Assembly: GCA_040387375.1 (NCBI GenBank)
Contig: JAZKDW010000015.1
Span: forward strand, 62,001-126,000
Reading direction: 5' to 3'
Source of the DNA: JAZKDW01 sp040387375
GTDB lineage: Bacteria > Pseudomonadota > Gammaproteobacteria > Burkholderiales > Burkholderiaceae_D
Length of the DNA stretch: 64,000 bases
Shown here: piece after piece, positions 1 to 9,668 of the stretch
Layout: every line of letters begins with the position of its first letter
How positions within the stretch are numbered: the stretch's first letter is position 1
Notes under the pieces: model-generated
Databases searched by the model: none
The model's input: only the letters and a program-made list of their open reading frames with translations
Told to the model about the DNA's origin: nothing
Translations under genes and position numbers: made by a program

Positions 1-493
1 ATCAAAAAGCCAGGCAGGCGGTCCCAGCGATTGCCGTTCTGTAGCCGATTTGCAACGGGGATGATCTCCAGCAAAAATATCCCGGCGGACAGGCAGAATT
101 ACCAAAATAAAAAATCTCGGGCCTGGAATCCTGGCTACAACGCGTCTTGCTACAGCGGCAGCGGATACCACTCGCAATTACAGGTCTTCAGTTGCTCTGT
201 AAAGGTAATCTACCGCTGGCATAGACCGCCCGGAACACGTTTCGGCCGCCTCCGCCAAGTATACAATCCAGTATATCAAGACCTTCGGCTCTTTTTCCCG
301 CACCCGGGAATCCACACTCTGTTACTCGCTGAAGTGTCAAGATTGTAGTGATTTCCCGCCAAAAGCTACTACATGATTCGATATGCCAGCGCCATACGGC
401 TGTAATTATTGTTTATAGCGCTATAATTTCGTCTAGAGTTCAACTCTACCTCCCTGGCGGGAACCGACATTAACGTATAACGACGGGAAACAC
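1..493. other. Intergenic stretch before the first gene
   Basis: I see no convincing gene here; the open frames on both strands lack family features and SD-supported starts. A TATAAT hexamer at 422-427 could be a -10 element for the gene starting at 494, but no good -35 is visible at the right distance. TTCCCGCCA at 353-361 and its exact reverse complement TGGCGGGAA at 455-463 form a widely spaced 9-bp inverted repeat bracketing this putative -10, which could be a pair of operator half-sites or chance. No tRNA-like fold was recognised. Confidence 0.4.
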
Positions 494-1921
494 GTGGCGA
501 TTTTCGGGCTTTTTGGCAAGAAAGACAATCAGCCGGCACCCGCAGACAAAGAACCTTCACGCCCAAAACGTCCTGAAGGAAATGTCCGCGCGGATATTGG
601 CTCGGGCACTGTCGAGCGCTCAAAACAGGTTCAGCGGAATGCCGCCAGGGCCAGCGCGACTGCACGGAAAATCGATGCCATCGAATCGGAAATGTCGTCT
701 GAATTCACCACGACACAACCGGCCTCCCTCAATTCATTGCCGGGCCCAGCGCAAGCGACTGCGCGCAATCCTGCAACATCCAGGACCAGTCGTGCGGCAT
801 CAGGCACAACGCAGTTGCGCTCTCCCACGACAACAGTCGGATCGTTCTTGCCGAGTATGCGCCTCACCACGGAATTCCTGCTTGGGGCGGAAGGAAAAGC
901 AATCGCAATTGAAGTATCGAGCACTGGCGCGGCGCATTTGATTGAAGAAGCCGCGATCATGTTCGCCAATGACCAAAGCGCAGTTGTCGAGCAAATGTTG
1001 TTAGGGGCAATTCGTGACGAAGCACTGGATGACGATGTCCGGACCGCATGGTGGATGCTGTTTGATTTATATCAGATCACTGGCGCGCAGGAAGCGTTCG
1101 AGAACCTGTCGATTGATTATGCGAGCACATTCGAGAGTTCACCGCCGTCCTGGATCGAGGTAAAAAAAATCGACTCGCAGCCGGCTGCCTTGGTGCAGAC
1201 TGGCGCCACACCCACAATTCCGTTTGTTGGAAAACTCGACGGCGAGATCATCAAACTGCTCGAGCGAGCGCAGAAGCTGGGTGAAAACAATTCCGTATTG
1301 CGCCTCGAATTTGCACGCGTCACGGAAGTCGCCCCTGTCGGTTGCGGTCTGTTGCTGCGAATGCTGAATAAACTGCAGAGTTCCGAACACGATCTGATTC
1401 TGGTCGGCGCATCAGAACTGGCAGAAAAAATTCGCTCCATTCTTGAAGTTGGCCGTCGTGATGAGACCGAGGCGCCATGGCTATTGTTGCTCGAAGTTCT
1501 GCGATTATTGAATATGGAAAAAGAGTTTGAAGAAGCCAGCATCGATTATTGCATCACATTCGAAGTGTCACCGCCTGCATTTGTAGCGCCAATCAACAAA
1601 ATCACAACTGCAGCCGAAGAGATTGGTTCAGTTGATACCGCATCTGACAGTTTCATGTTGCCGCCGGTTGTTGATGGGCGCACCGAACAAGTGATTGGAG
1701 CAATTACAAGTTTTGTCGCCGCTCATAATCCAGCGATACTGGATTGTTCACGTTTACATCGGGTTGACTTCAACTCCGCCACCCAATTGTTAATGAGCCT
1801 GGCGCCACTGTGCGGCAATGACAAGACGATCGAATTGCATCATGTGAATCATCTTGTCGCCACATTATTCAACGTCATGGGTTTAAAGGACATTGCGCGC
1901 ATCGTGCCGCGCAAACTCTGA
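494..1921 (+). CDS. Protein with two STAS-like modules (475 aa, function unknown)
   Basis: Starts with GTG. The first 130 residues are low-complexity and rich in Ser, Thr, Ala and Pro. The rest looks like a duplication: a helical stretch ending in a SIDY-x-x-TFE-x-SPP motif (about residues 180-220) is followed by a STAS/MlaB-like domain, and the same order repeats (SIDY-CITFE-VSPP about 350-360, then a second STAS-like domain ending at the C terminus, with the DCSRLHRVDFNSA segment typical of STAS folds). STAS domains bind anti-sigma kinases, transporters or nucleotides; which applies here is unknown. No signal peptide or membrane segment, so probably cytoplasmic. It lies upstream of hslVU, separated by a hexamer repeat. 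Confidence 0.75.
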   Translation: MAIFGLFGKKDNQPAPADKEPSRPKRPEGNVRADIGSGTVERSKQVQRNAARASATARKIDAIESEMSSEFTTTQPASLNSLPGPAQATARNPATSRTSRAASGTTQLRSPTTTVGSFLPSMRLTTEFLLGAEGKAIAIEVSSTGAAHLIEEAAIMFANDQSAVVEQMLLGAIRDEALDDDVRTAWWMLFDLYQITGAQEAFENLSIDYASTFESSPPSWIEVKKIDSQPAALVQTGATPTIPFVGKLDGEIIKLLERAQKLGENNSVLRLEFARVTEVAPVGCGLLLRMLNKLQSSEHDLILVGASELAEKIRSILEVGRRDETEAPWLLLLEVLRLLNMEKEFEEASIDYCITFEVSPPAFVAPINKITTAAEEIGSVDTASDSFMLPPVVDGRTEQVIGAITSFVAAHNPAILDCSRLHRVDFNSATQLLMSLAPLCGNDKTIELHHVNHLVATLFNVMGLKDIARIVPRKL

Positions 1922-1928
1922 CATCGAG

Positions 1929-1970
1929 TTGCAGTTGCAGTTGCAGTTGCAGTTGCAGTTGCAGTTGCAG
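1929..1970. repeat. Tandem hexamer repeat, seven perfect TTGCAG units
   Basis: Seven exact copies of the 6-bp unit begin eight bases after the stop codon of the STAS-module gene and lie about 140 bp before hslV. Being outside coding sequence, gain or loss of units would change only spacing. Such perfect short arrays tend to vary in copy number by slipped-strand pairing. Confidence 0.95.
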
Positions 1971-2110
1971 TCACGTGACTTGCATTCGAGACTCCCGCCC
2001 CCACTTTTAAATTTGTTACCCACTGACAAACTGACTTCTCTCTCGACGCCAAACGTAATGTAGCGACGAGTTGTGAACTTATCAGTCCGCCACTTATTTC
2101 AGGGACAAGC

Positions 2111-2647
2111 ATGGAACAATTTCACGGCACGACGATTTTGTCGGTACGACGTGGCAACGTGGTCGCACTCGGCGGCGACGGCCAGGTCACATTGGGCAAT
2201 ATCGTGATGAAGGGCACTGCACGCAAAGTGCGAAAATTGTATCAAGGCAAAGTGATCGCCGGATTCGCCGGTGGCACAGCGGATGCATTCACGCTGCTTG
2301 AACGGTTTGAAGGGAAGCTTGAAAAACATCAGGGCAACCTGATGCGGGCGTCAGTCGAACTTGCCAAGGACTGGCGTACCGACCGCATGCTGCGACGTCT
2401 GGAAGCGATGCTGCTGGTCGCCGACCGGGAATCCACGCTGATTATTACTGGCAACGGTGATGTGCTGGAACCGACGGACGGTGTCGGTGCTATCGGTTCA
2501 GGCGGTGCATTTGCGCAATCGGCGGCAAAAGCGTTACAAGAAAATACCGAATTGTCGCCGCTTGAAATTGTCAAAAAATCGCTGACGATTGCTGGCGAAC
2601 TGTGCATCTATACCAATCTCTCGCATACGATCGAGACCTTGGAGTAG
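2111..2647 (+). CDS. hslV: ATP-dependent protease subunit HslV (ClpQ)
   Basis: Peptidase subunit of the HslVU (ClpYQ) two-component protease, a threonine protease of the proteasome beta-subunit fold that forms a dodecamer capped by HslU rings and degrades misfolded or regulatory proteins in the cytoplasm. At 178 aa it has the family length. The N terminus carries a short propeptide (MEQFHG) ending just before the Thr-Thr pair, so mature Thr7 would be the nucleophile. Conserved blocks include GDGQVTLGN, KVIAGFAGGTADA, LAKDWRTDR and ITGNGDV. An AGGGA ribosome site precedes the ATG. hslU follows 36 bp later, as expected for a co-transcribed pair. Confidence 0.98.
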   Translation: MEQFHGTTILSVRRGNVVALGGDGQVTLGNIVMKGTARKVRKLYQGKVIAGFAGGTADAFTLLERFEGKLEKHQGNLMRASVELAKDWRTDRMLRRLEAMLLVADRESTLIITGNGDVLEPTDGVGAIGSGGAFAQSAAKALQENTELSPLEIVKKSLTIAGELCIYTNLSHTIETLE

Positions 2648-2683
2648 CCCCTTTCCGATAACGCAAAGTCACCCAAACATTAT

Positions 2684-4033
2684 ATGAACATGACTCCTCA
2701 AGAGATTGTTTCCGAACTCGACAAACATGTGGTCGGCCAAGGACGCGCAAAGCGCGCGGTGGCGATTGCGTTGCGTAATCGCTGGCGGCGGCAGCAAGTG
2801 GCGGAACCATTGCGCCATGAAATCACGCCCAAGAACATATTGATGATCGGCCCGACAGGGGTAGGCAAGACTGAGATCGCACGGCGCCTGGCCAAGCTCG
2901 CGGACGCGCCTTTCATCAAAATAGAGGCAACCAAATTTACCGAAGTCGGTTATGTGGGACGGGATGTCGACACCATCATCCGCGATCTGATCGACATAGG
3001 CATCAAACAGACGCGCGAGCTGGAAATGCGCAAGGTACGTGCCCGTGCGGACGATGCAGCGGAAGAGCGCATACTCGATATCCTGGTGCCGCCGGCACGG
3101 GATTTCGGTTTTAATACGAGTCAGGGCGCACAAACCGAAAGTGAAACAAGTACAGGCAATACCGCGCGTCAGACTTTTCGCAAGCGTCTGCGTGAAGGGG
3201 CGCTCGACGACCGCGAGATCGAGATCGAGTTAGCCGAATCCGGGCCACAGATGGAAATCATGGCGCCTCCGGGCATGGAAGAAATGACCGAGCAGATCAA
3301 ATCCATGTTTTCCGGCATCGGCAGCAACCGCAAGAAATCGCGCAAAGTGAAGATCAAGGAGGCGATGAAGCTGTTGATTGAAGAGGAAGCCGGCAAGCTG
3401 ATCAACGACGATGATCTGAAGCAAAAAGCGATTGCCAACGTCGAGCAGAACGGCATTGTTTTTCTCGATGAAATTGACAAAATCGCGTCACGCTCGGAAG
3501 TCGGCGGTGCGGACGTTTCACGCGCCGGTGTACAACGCGATTTGTTGCCGCTTGTGGAGGGCACTACCGTCAACACCAAATACGGCATGGTCAAGACCGA
3601 TCACATACTGTTCATTGCATCGGGCGCGTTCCATCTGGCAAAACCCTCCGATCTGATTCCGGAACTGCAGGGCCGCTTCCCGATACGGGTAGAACTGGAT
3701 TCCCTGTCGATTGCCGATTTTGAACGCATCCTGACCGGTACCGATGCCTGTTTGACCAAACAATATGAAGCACTGCTGTCGACCGAAAACATCAACATCG
3801 AATTTGTGCAAAGCGGCATCCAGCGCCTGGCTGAAATTGCATTTTCAGTCAACGAAAAGACCGAAAACATTGGCGCCAGGCGTCTATATACCGTGATGGA
3901 AAAACTGCTGGAGGAAATCTCCTTCTCCGCCAGCGAAACATCCGGCAAGACTTTCGAAATCAATGCCGCGTACGTCGACCAACGCCTTGGCGAACTGGCC
4001 ATTAACGAGGATTTATCACGCTATGTTTTATAA
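2684..4033 (+). CDS. hslU: HslU, ATPase subunit of the HslVU protease
   Basis: AAA+ unfoldase (ClpY) that recognises, unfolds and threads substrates into HslV. The 449-aa protein starts with the family-typical TPQEIVSELDKHVVGQ segment. Walker A GPTGVGKT lies at residues 56-63 and Walker B (VFLDEID) near residue 260, separated by the substrate-binding I domain (acidic and basic helices between about 110 and 240). The sensor and C-terminal regions are intact, and the C terminus ends in RYVL, the tail that docks into HslV. It is the last gene of the rightward unit; the T2SS operon converges on it, with gspC ending 16 bp away. Confidence 0.98.
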   Translation: MNMTPQEIVSELDKHVVGQGRAKRAVAIALRNRWRRQQVAEPLRHEITPKNILMIGPTGVGKTEIARRLAKLADAPFIKIEATKFTEVGYVGRDVDTIIRDLIDIGIKQTRELEMRKVRARADDAAEERILDILVPPARDFGFNTSQGAQTESETSTGNTARQTFRKRLREGALDDREIEIELAESGPQMEIMAPPGMEEMTEQIKSMFSGIGSNRKKSRKVKIKEAMKLLIEEEAGKLINDDDLKQKAIANVEQNGIVFLDEIDKIASRSEVGGADVSRAGVQRDLLPLVEGTTVNTKYGMVKTDHILFIASGAFHLAKPSDLIPELQGRFPIRVELDSLSIADFERILTGTDACLTKQYEALLSTENINIEFVQSGIQRLAEIAFSVNEKTENIGARRLYTVMEKLLEEISFSASETSGKTFEINAAYVDQRLGELAINEDLSRYVL

Positions 4034-4048
4034 ATAATTGCCCCGAAG

Positions 4049-4693
4049 TCAGCGTTGTTGCCGGCCGGGCGGCATACCCGGGCGTGGCATCCGCCCGTTC
4101 ATTCCGGGTTGCAATCCTGGCGGATTGGGCGCCACGCCGGATGTGTCATTGCCACCCTGTTCGTTCGCCTGCTCTGGTTCCTGAGTGTTTTCTTCCGCAG
4201 GCGGTTGTTCCATCTGTACCTGCTGGGGAGGCATCATTTGCGCCTGTGGCAGCGAGACTGGCGCATTCATCGCCGGGCTCGTGCCCGGACCGCTTTTGGC
4301 GCTTTCGGGCAAATCCACACGCTTCGCTACCCCGCCCTCCGACAGCAATACATAACGCTGATGGACCTCCTTGACCGTAACGCCTGGCACGACTTCCCTA
4401 TTCGCCCTCACCGCCTGCGCTGGCTTGCCATCGGCCGCCAGGATCGCGATGCTGCTCGCCGGATTACCCGAGACCACAACACCCTTTAACTGAAAATTGC
4501 TGGCGACAGCCATTGTGGTGCGCCCGCCAAACAAGCTGGCGGCCGCATCCAGGTTGGGCGCCGACTGCGTAACCTGTGGTGGTGCGGTTACTGTGCGCAG
4601 CGGTGGTTTGAACAGTTGCATCGCCCAAAAAGCAAGCGACACGCACAGCGCCAGAAAAAGGGCGAAACTCGCTACGAGAGGCCAGCGTTTCAT
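4049..4693 (-). CDS. gspC: Type II secretion system protein GspC (short form)
   Basis: Inner-membrane component of the type II secretion system that links the inner platform to the secretin. Residues about 7-28 form a single N-terminal membrane anchor. The periplasmic part contains the GspC homology region (NFQLKGVVVSGNPASSIAILAADG, quoted in parts: NFQLKGVVVS then SSIAILAADG). The usual C-terminal PDZ or coiled-coil domain is absent; instead the last 80 residues are Pro/Gln/Met/Gly-rich. At 214 aa it is shorter than the 270-300 aa of most GspC proteins. It is the last gene of the operon, 36 bp after gspF, whereas gspC is first in the classical order. Confidence 0.85.
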   Translation of the reverse strand: MKRWPLVASFALFLALCVSLAFWAMQLFKPPLRTVTAPPQVTQSAPNLDAAASLFGGRTTMAVASNFQLKGVVVSGNPASSIAILAADGKPAQAVRANREVVPGVTVKEVHQRYVLLSEGGVAKRVDLPESAKSGPGTSPAMNAPVSLPQAQMMPPQQVQMEQPPAEENTQEPEQANEQGGNDTSGVAPNPPGLQPGMNGRMPRPGMPPGRQQR

Positions 4694-4729
4694 TACATTT
4701 CCTTTATTTCAAGACTCGACTGGACGGCA

Positions 4730-5950
4730 TCAGCGCACCAGCTGGTTGATCTCGATAATCGGCATCAGCACCGCCAATACGATCAGCAGCACCACCACAC
4801 CCATTGCCAGAATCAACGCCGGTTCCAGCAAGCCGGCAATCGTCATGGCGCGCCGTTCCAGGTCCTGCTCCTGTGCATTGGCGGCACGGTCGAGCATCGC
4901 CGGCAGTTCGCCGGTCACCTCGCCGGCTCGAATCATATGGATCAGCATTGGCGGAAAATGTTTATGCGCTGACAGCGCACGCGCCAGGCCCACACCTTCA
5001 CGCACGCTGTTGGCGGCGTCTTCCACCTGCGCACGCATGGCGACATTGGACAGGGTATCCCGGCTGGTTTGCAATGCGCGCAAAATCGGCACGCCGGATC
5101 CAGTGGTAATTGCCAATGTGCTTGCGAAACGCGCGGTGTTGAGACTGCGCTCGAATTTGCCATAGAGCGGCGCCGTCAGCAGCCACTTGTGCCAGCGTAA
5201 CTTGACGTCCGGATTTTTCAATGCCGTACGCCATGCAAAAAACAAACCGACGGCCACCAGGAAAACGATCCAGCCGTAACTCCGTACAAAGTCCGATATC
5301 GCCAGCATCATCACTGTCAGGAACGGAAGCTTTTGCTTCGTGTTGGCAAACACCGAAACAATCTGCGGCACAACATACGTTAACAAGAAAATGACAATGG
5401 CGAACGCTACCACGGTAACAATCGCCGGGTAGGTAAATGCCAATTTTACTTTTTGCACCAACGCATTGCGGCGTTCGATATAGTCGGCGAGGCGCGACAG
5501 CACGCGCGAGAGCTGGCCGATTTGTTCGCCGGATGCAACCAGCGCCCGATAGATATCGGCAAAATCGCGCGGATGCTGTGACAGGGCATCGGACAATGAT
5601 GCGCCGCCCATTATTTCGGAACGGATCGAGGCGATCAGGTCGCGCACATAAGGTCGCTCGGCTTGTTCCAGCAACGCGGAAAATGCCTGCTCCAGCGGCA
5701 GGCTTGCTTCCAGCAGGCTCGCCAGCTGCCGCGTAAAGAGTGATAACTCATTCGTCGACAGGCGATCGCCAAATGCACGGCCTTTGGTCTGGCCGGATTC
5801 ATCAAGTTGCGTGGCAATCGCATCGACGGCAATGGGCACCAGGCCCTGGGTGCGCAGATCAGCGCGCGCAGCGCGGGCGCTGTCGGCATTAACGACCCCT
5901 TTTTTGGTGGCGCCTGCGGTATTGACGGCTTCATAGCGAAATGCGGGCAA
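4730..5950 (-). CDS. gspF: Type II secretion system inner-membrane protein GspF
   Basis: Polytopic platform protein that helps the GspE ATPase drive pseudopilus assembly. 406 aa, the family length. Two repeated cytoplasmic T2SSF domains (about residues 70-195 and 275-395) are each followed by hydrophobic helices, for example the stretch containing AFTYPAIVTVVAFAIVIFLL after the first domain and the ALILAMGVVVLLIVLAVLMP run at the C terminus. The N terminus MPAFRYEAVNTAG is typical. It lies between gspE (26 bp upstream) and gspC. Confidence 0.97.
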   Translation of the reverse strand: MPAFRYEAVNTAGATKKGVVNADSARAARADLRTQGLVPIAVDAIATQLDESGQTKGRAFGDRLSTNELSLFTRQLASLLEASLPLEQAFSALLEQAERPYVRDLIASIRSEIMGGASLSDALSQHPRDFADIYRALVASGEQIGQLSRVLSRLADYIERRNALVQKVKLAFTYPAIVTVVAFAIVIFLLTYVVPQIVSVFANTKQKLPFLTVMMLAISDFVRSYGWIVFLVAVGLFFAWRTALKNPDVKLRWHKWLLTAPLYGKFERSLNTARFASTLAITTGSGVPILRALQTSRDTLSNVAMRAQVEDAANSVREGVGLARALSAHKHFPPMLIHMIRAGEVTGELPAMLDRAANAQEQDLERRAMTIAGLLEPALILAMGVVVLLIVLAVLMPIIEINQLVR

Positions 5951-5976
5951 AACGGTACCTCAGGTAAGCTGTCGGG

Positions 5977-7416
5977 TTAATCTTTCGTGACGCGCAACAG
6001 TTCCGCCTGCGTGGTGGTGCCATCCGCAAGCCAGCGCTCACCATCTTCGCGCATGGTGCGCATGCCATCACGCTGCGCCGTCGCGCGTATGTCCGCCTCG
6101 GACGCGCGGTCATGAATTTGCGCGCGGATCTGCTCGGTGGTCTGCAATAACTCATAAACACCGACCCGTCCCTGATAACCGGTATGCCCGCACTTGTCAC
6201 AACCGACTGCCTGCCACAGCTCACCATCGTGGCGCCGGCAATGTGGACATAATTTGCGTACCAGGCGCTGGGCGACGACACCAAGCAATGATGACGACAA
6301 CAAAAACGGTTCAATCCCCATGTCAAGCAGACGCGTCACCGCGGCAGCCGAATCATTGGTATGGAGTGTGGCCAACACCAGGTGACCGGTCAGCGATGCC
6401 TGTACGGCAATCTGGGCGGTTTCCAGATCGCGTATTTCCCCGATCATGATGACATCGGGGTCCTGCCGCAAAATCGCGCGCAACGCCTTGGCGAATGTCA
6501 TGTCGATGCGAGCGTTGACCTGGGTCTGGCCCACGCCGGCCAATTCATATTCGATCGGATCTTCGACCGTCAGGATATTGGTGGCGGTTGCATTCAGACG
6601 GGACAAGGCCGCATACAGCGTTGTTGTCTTGCCGGAGCCAGTCGGCCCCGTGACTAATACGATGCCGTGCGGCTGGGCAATCAGGCTGTCAAATTCAGGC
6701 AAGGCCTTGTCGCTCATGCCCAGATGCTGCAGATCGAGCCGGCCGGCCTCTTTGTCCAGCAGGCGCAGCACGGCGCGTTCGCCATGACCGGTCGGCAAGG
6801 TAGACACCCGCACATCGACCGGCTTGCCGCCCACCCGCAAGGTAATGCGGCCGTCTTGCGGCAGGCGCTTTTCAGCGATGTCGAGCTGCGACATGATCTT
6901 GATGCGCGAAATCAGCGACGCGTGGATTGCTTTTTTCGGCCGGACTACATCACGCAAGGTACCGTCTATCCGGAAGCGCACCACGGATATCTGTTCGAAC
7001 GGCTCGACATGTATATCGGACGCACCTTCACGCAAGGCCTGGGTCAGCAGCGCATTGATCATCCGGATAACCGGCGCATCGTCGGCCGATTCCAGCAAAT
7101 CCTCGATCGCGGGCATGTCAAGCATCAGCTTCGCCAGATCGAGATCGGATTCGTACTCGTCGATGACCTGTGCCGCATCGCCGCCGGAACCGGCGTAGGC
7201 CTTGGCGATCGCCGATTCCAATGCTTCGCGCGACATGGATTTCAGTTTGACGCGTCCGAAGCGGCGGCTCACTTCCGCAATGGCGCGGGGCTGGGTTGCA
7301 TCGGAAACCCAGACTTCGACCGCGCTATCGGCCGTGCCGTTGCGATGCGCGAGCAATGCAAAATCACGGGCAAATGCAAAAGGTAGAAGGCGGGCGTCGA
7401 TCATGTCTTTACTCAC
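5977..7416 (-). CDS. gspE: Type II secretion system ATPase GspE
   Basis: Cytoplasmic hexameric ATPase that powers pseudopilus extension. 479 aa. The N1E-type domain is followed by the catalytic domain with Walker A GPTGSGKT at 257-264, the Asp box (TVEDPIEY), Walker B (DVIMIGEIRD about 321-330) and a tetracysteine zinc site formed by Cys390, Cys393, Cys406 and Cys409. Start codon is GTG, and its G overlaps the last base of the gspD stop codon (TAGTG), indicating translational coupling. An in-frame ATG four codons downstream is an alternative start. Confidence 0.97.
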   Translation of the reverse strand: MSKDMIDARLLPFAFARDFALLAHRNGTADSAVEVWVSDATQPRAIAEVSRRFGRVKLKSMSREALESAIAKAYAGSGGDAAQVIDEYESDLDLAKLMLDMPAIEDLLESADDAPVIRMINALLTQALREGASDIHVEPFEQISVVRFRIDGTLRDVVRPKKAIHASLISRIKIMSQLDIAEKRLPQDGRITLRVGGKPVDVRVSTLPTGHGERAVLRLLDKEAGRLDLQHLGMSDKALPEFDSLIAQPHGIVLVTGPTGSGKTTTLYAALSRLNATATNILTVEDPIEYELAGVGQTQVNARIDMTFAKALRAILRQDPDVIMIGEIRDLETAQIAVQASLTGHLVLATLHTNDSAAAVTRLLDMGIEPFLLSSSLLGVVAQRLVRKLCPHCRRHDGELWQAVGCDKCGHTGYQGRVGVYELLQTTEQIRAQIHDRASEADIRATAQRDGMRTMREDGERWLADGTTTQAELLRVTKD

Positions 7417-9668
7417 TAGGGTCCGGAATTAATGATGGGATCAGATTGTTGGGACGCAGAGCCACGAGGCAATGGCTTCGATAACGGCGCAACTGGCTGC
7501 CGTAGCGTCGGCTGCTGCAGCATCGGCTGCCGCAGCATCGGCGGGACATTGGCATTGTTAGGCGGAGTTGCATTGTATAAAGGCCCGTCGAGCAATCGGC
7601 CACCCTCGAGTGCTGGCAATAACGGTGCGCCAAGGTTAGGCAGTACGAGAGTCGGCTCCGGCTGCGCGCTGATTTCAGCGTTGCGTATGTAATTGTAGCG
7701 ATCACCTGCGACGTTGACGCTATGCTCGTTACTCCGTATCACGGTCGGCCGCAGAAACACCATCAGGTTGGTTTTAACGCGGTTGCGCCTCTGATATTTG
7801 AACAGGCCGCCAATGATGGGAATGTCGCCAAGTCCGGGCACCTTTTCCACACCGTCCTGCAAATTGTCATCGATCAGTCCGCCCAGCACAATAATCTGGC
7901 CATCGTCGACCAGTACATTGGTATCGATGGAGCGCTTGCTGGTGATGATGCCCGAGGCGGTCGTGTCCTGGATCGCCGACGTCTCCTGATAGATTGCCAT
8001 CTTGACCGTGCCGCCTTCGGAAATCTGTGGCCGTACACGCAGCGACAAGCCGATATCCCTGCGCTCAATGGTCTGGAACGGATTGACGCCGGCGGTGCCG
8101 CCGGATGCCGCAGTCGTGTACTGGCCGGTAACGAAGGGCACATTCTGGCCGACGATGATTCTCGCTTCTTCGTTATCGAGCGTAATCAGATTTGGCATGG
8201 AAAGAATATTGGCCTGGTCATCCGACTCCAGGGCGCGGGCGATCGCTCCCAAACCGAGAGCGCCATGAAGCTGTCGGAAGAGACCAACCGTCAGTCCATT
8301 ACCAGGCGGCAAAGGAGTGCCTGCGGTTGCCCTCGACGCTGCCTGGCTGATCAAATTATTGCCCGCGCCCTGCGGCGTGAACCCGGTAATGCCACCGAGG
8401 CGATAACCGCTGTTTTCATCGCCCGACAGTCCCGCCCACTGGATGCCGAACTCAGCCGCGCGCTGGGCCGATACTTCGACAATCAGCGACTCGACATAGA
8501 CCTGGGCGCGGCGCGCATCGAGCTTGTCGATCACGGTACGCAAATTGCGATATACCGCCTCGCTGGCCGTGATGATCAGCGCATTGGTTGCGGCATCAGC
8601 CTGGATAAAACCACCTGCGCCGCCAGTCGGCAGCGGCCCCTGCTGAGGCGCCGGAGAAGATGGCGGCGCCTGCATGCCGCCCTGCGCCGCTCCCTGCTGT
8701 GGGGAGGGGGACGGCGGTTGTGGCGTGGGACTGGGGGTTGTGGGCGACCCGGTTGCCGAAGCCTCGGACGCCACTACCGCACGCAAGGTTTGCGCGAGTC
8801 GTGTTGCTTCTGCGTTTTTCAGATAGATCACATGCACATTGCCTGGCTGCGCGGTCGGCTGATCCAGCTTGGCAATCAGGGATTTTGCGAGATTGGCTCG
8901 CGCCGCCGACGGTGCGCGGATGATGACCGAGTTGGTCCGCGAATCAGCCAGCAGGCTGGTGCGCCCGGGATCGGCGCCCACGCCGGGCTCGAGCAAGCGG
9001 TTCACCATCAGGGCTATATCGGTCGCCATCGCATGGCGGATCGGAATCACATCGAGGTCGGCGGCGGCCGGCCCGTCAAGCGATGCAATGATGCGTCCAA
9101 GACGCCTCAGGTTGTCGGCGTAATCGGTGATGACCAGGGTGTTGTTGCTGGGGTTGGCGTTGATTGTATTGTTGGGCGAGATGAGCGGCCGCAAGATGGG
9201 AACCATGTTCGCGGCCGCTTCGTAATTGAGGCGGAAAATCTGGGTAGCGATCTGATCGCCGCGAATTGCTCCAGCCTGAATCGGGCCCGCCTGCACTTTC
9301 GCATCCGCCTCCGGCACGACTTTCACCAAACCATCGGTTCTCACCACCGCATATCCTTGCAGGCGCAAGGCCGAGGTCAGCAATTGAAATGCCTGGTCCT
9401 TGGTGACCGGCTTTTCGGATATCACGCTGATGGTGCCTTTGACGCGCGGATCGATAATGAAGGTCGTATTCGTGTAGTGACCGATCGCCTTGATGACGGA
9501 ATCAATGTCGGCGCCGACAAAATTGAGCACCGCCTGGTTGGAGGCCGGGTCCTGCGCGGCCGCAGGCTGCATGCCTGCGATAGCACACAACGCCATTGTT
9601 GCACACCAGCGGCGCCAGACTGCCGGGTCTTGTTGAGAAGTTTTTGCCAATTGTTTATTTTTTTTCAT
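7416..9668 (-). CDS. gspD: Type II secretion system secretin GspD
   Basis: Outer-membrane channel of the type II system. An N-terminal signal peptide (cleavage near AAAQ) precedes the N0 domain (VLNFVGADIDSVIKAIG), three N domains and the secretin core with VPFVTGQ and the VPGLGDIPIIGGLF signature. A long Pro/Ser/Gln-rich insertion sits in the periplasmic N-domain region (about residues 300-350), and the C terminus has a short repeated (M/T)L-(R/Q)-QP pattern. 750 aa is at the long end for the family. ATG overlaps the gspN stop by four bases (ATGA). The end of the protein probably contains the S-domain or pilotin-binding tail. Confidence 0.97.
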   Translation of the reverse strand: MKKNKQLAKTSQQDPAVWRRWCATMALCAIAGMQPAAAQDPASNQAVLNFVGADIDSVIKAIGHYTNTTFIIDPRVKGTISVISEKPVTKDQAFQLLTSALRLQGYAVVRTDGLVKVVPEADAKVQAGPIQAGAIRGDQIATQIFRLNYEAAANMVPILRPLISPNNTINANPSNNTLVITDYADNLRRLGRIIASLDGPAAADLDVIPIRHAMATDIALMVNRLLEPGVGADPGRTSLLADSRTNSVIIRAPSAARANLAKSLIAKLDQPTAQPGNVHVIYLKNAEATRLAQTLRAVVASEASATGSPTTPSPTPQPPSPSPQQGAAQGGMQAPPSSPAPQQGPLPTGGAGGFIQADAATNALIITASEAVYRNLRTVIDKLDARRAQVYVESLIVEVSAQRAAEFGIQWAGLSGDENSGYRLGGITGFTPQGAGNNLISQAASRATAGTPLPPGNGLTVGLFRQLHGALGLGAIARALESDDQANILSMPNLITLDNEEARIIVGQNVPFVTGQYTTAASGGTAGVNPFQTIERRDIGLSLRVRPQISEGGTVKMAIYQETSAIQDTTASGIITSKRSIDTNVLVDDGQIIVLGGLIDDNLQDGVEKVPGLGDIPIIGGLFKYQRRNRVKTNLMVFLRPTVIRSNEHSVNVAGDRYNYIRNAEISAQPEPTLVLPNLGAPLLPALEGGRLLDGPLYNATPPNNANVPPMLRQPMLQQPTLRQPVAPLSKPLPRGSASQQSDPIINSGP

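Noticed and set aside
31..348. Plus-strand 105-codon frame at the window start
   Set aside because: High Arg/Ser/Tyr mix without family pattern; the start lacks a ribosome site. It may overlap the true end of an upstream feature, but nothing supports it here.
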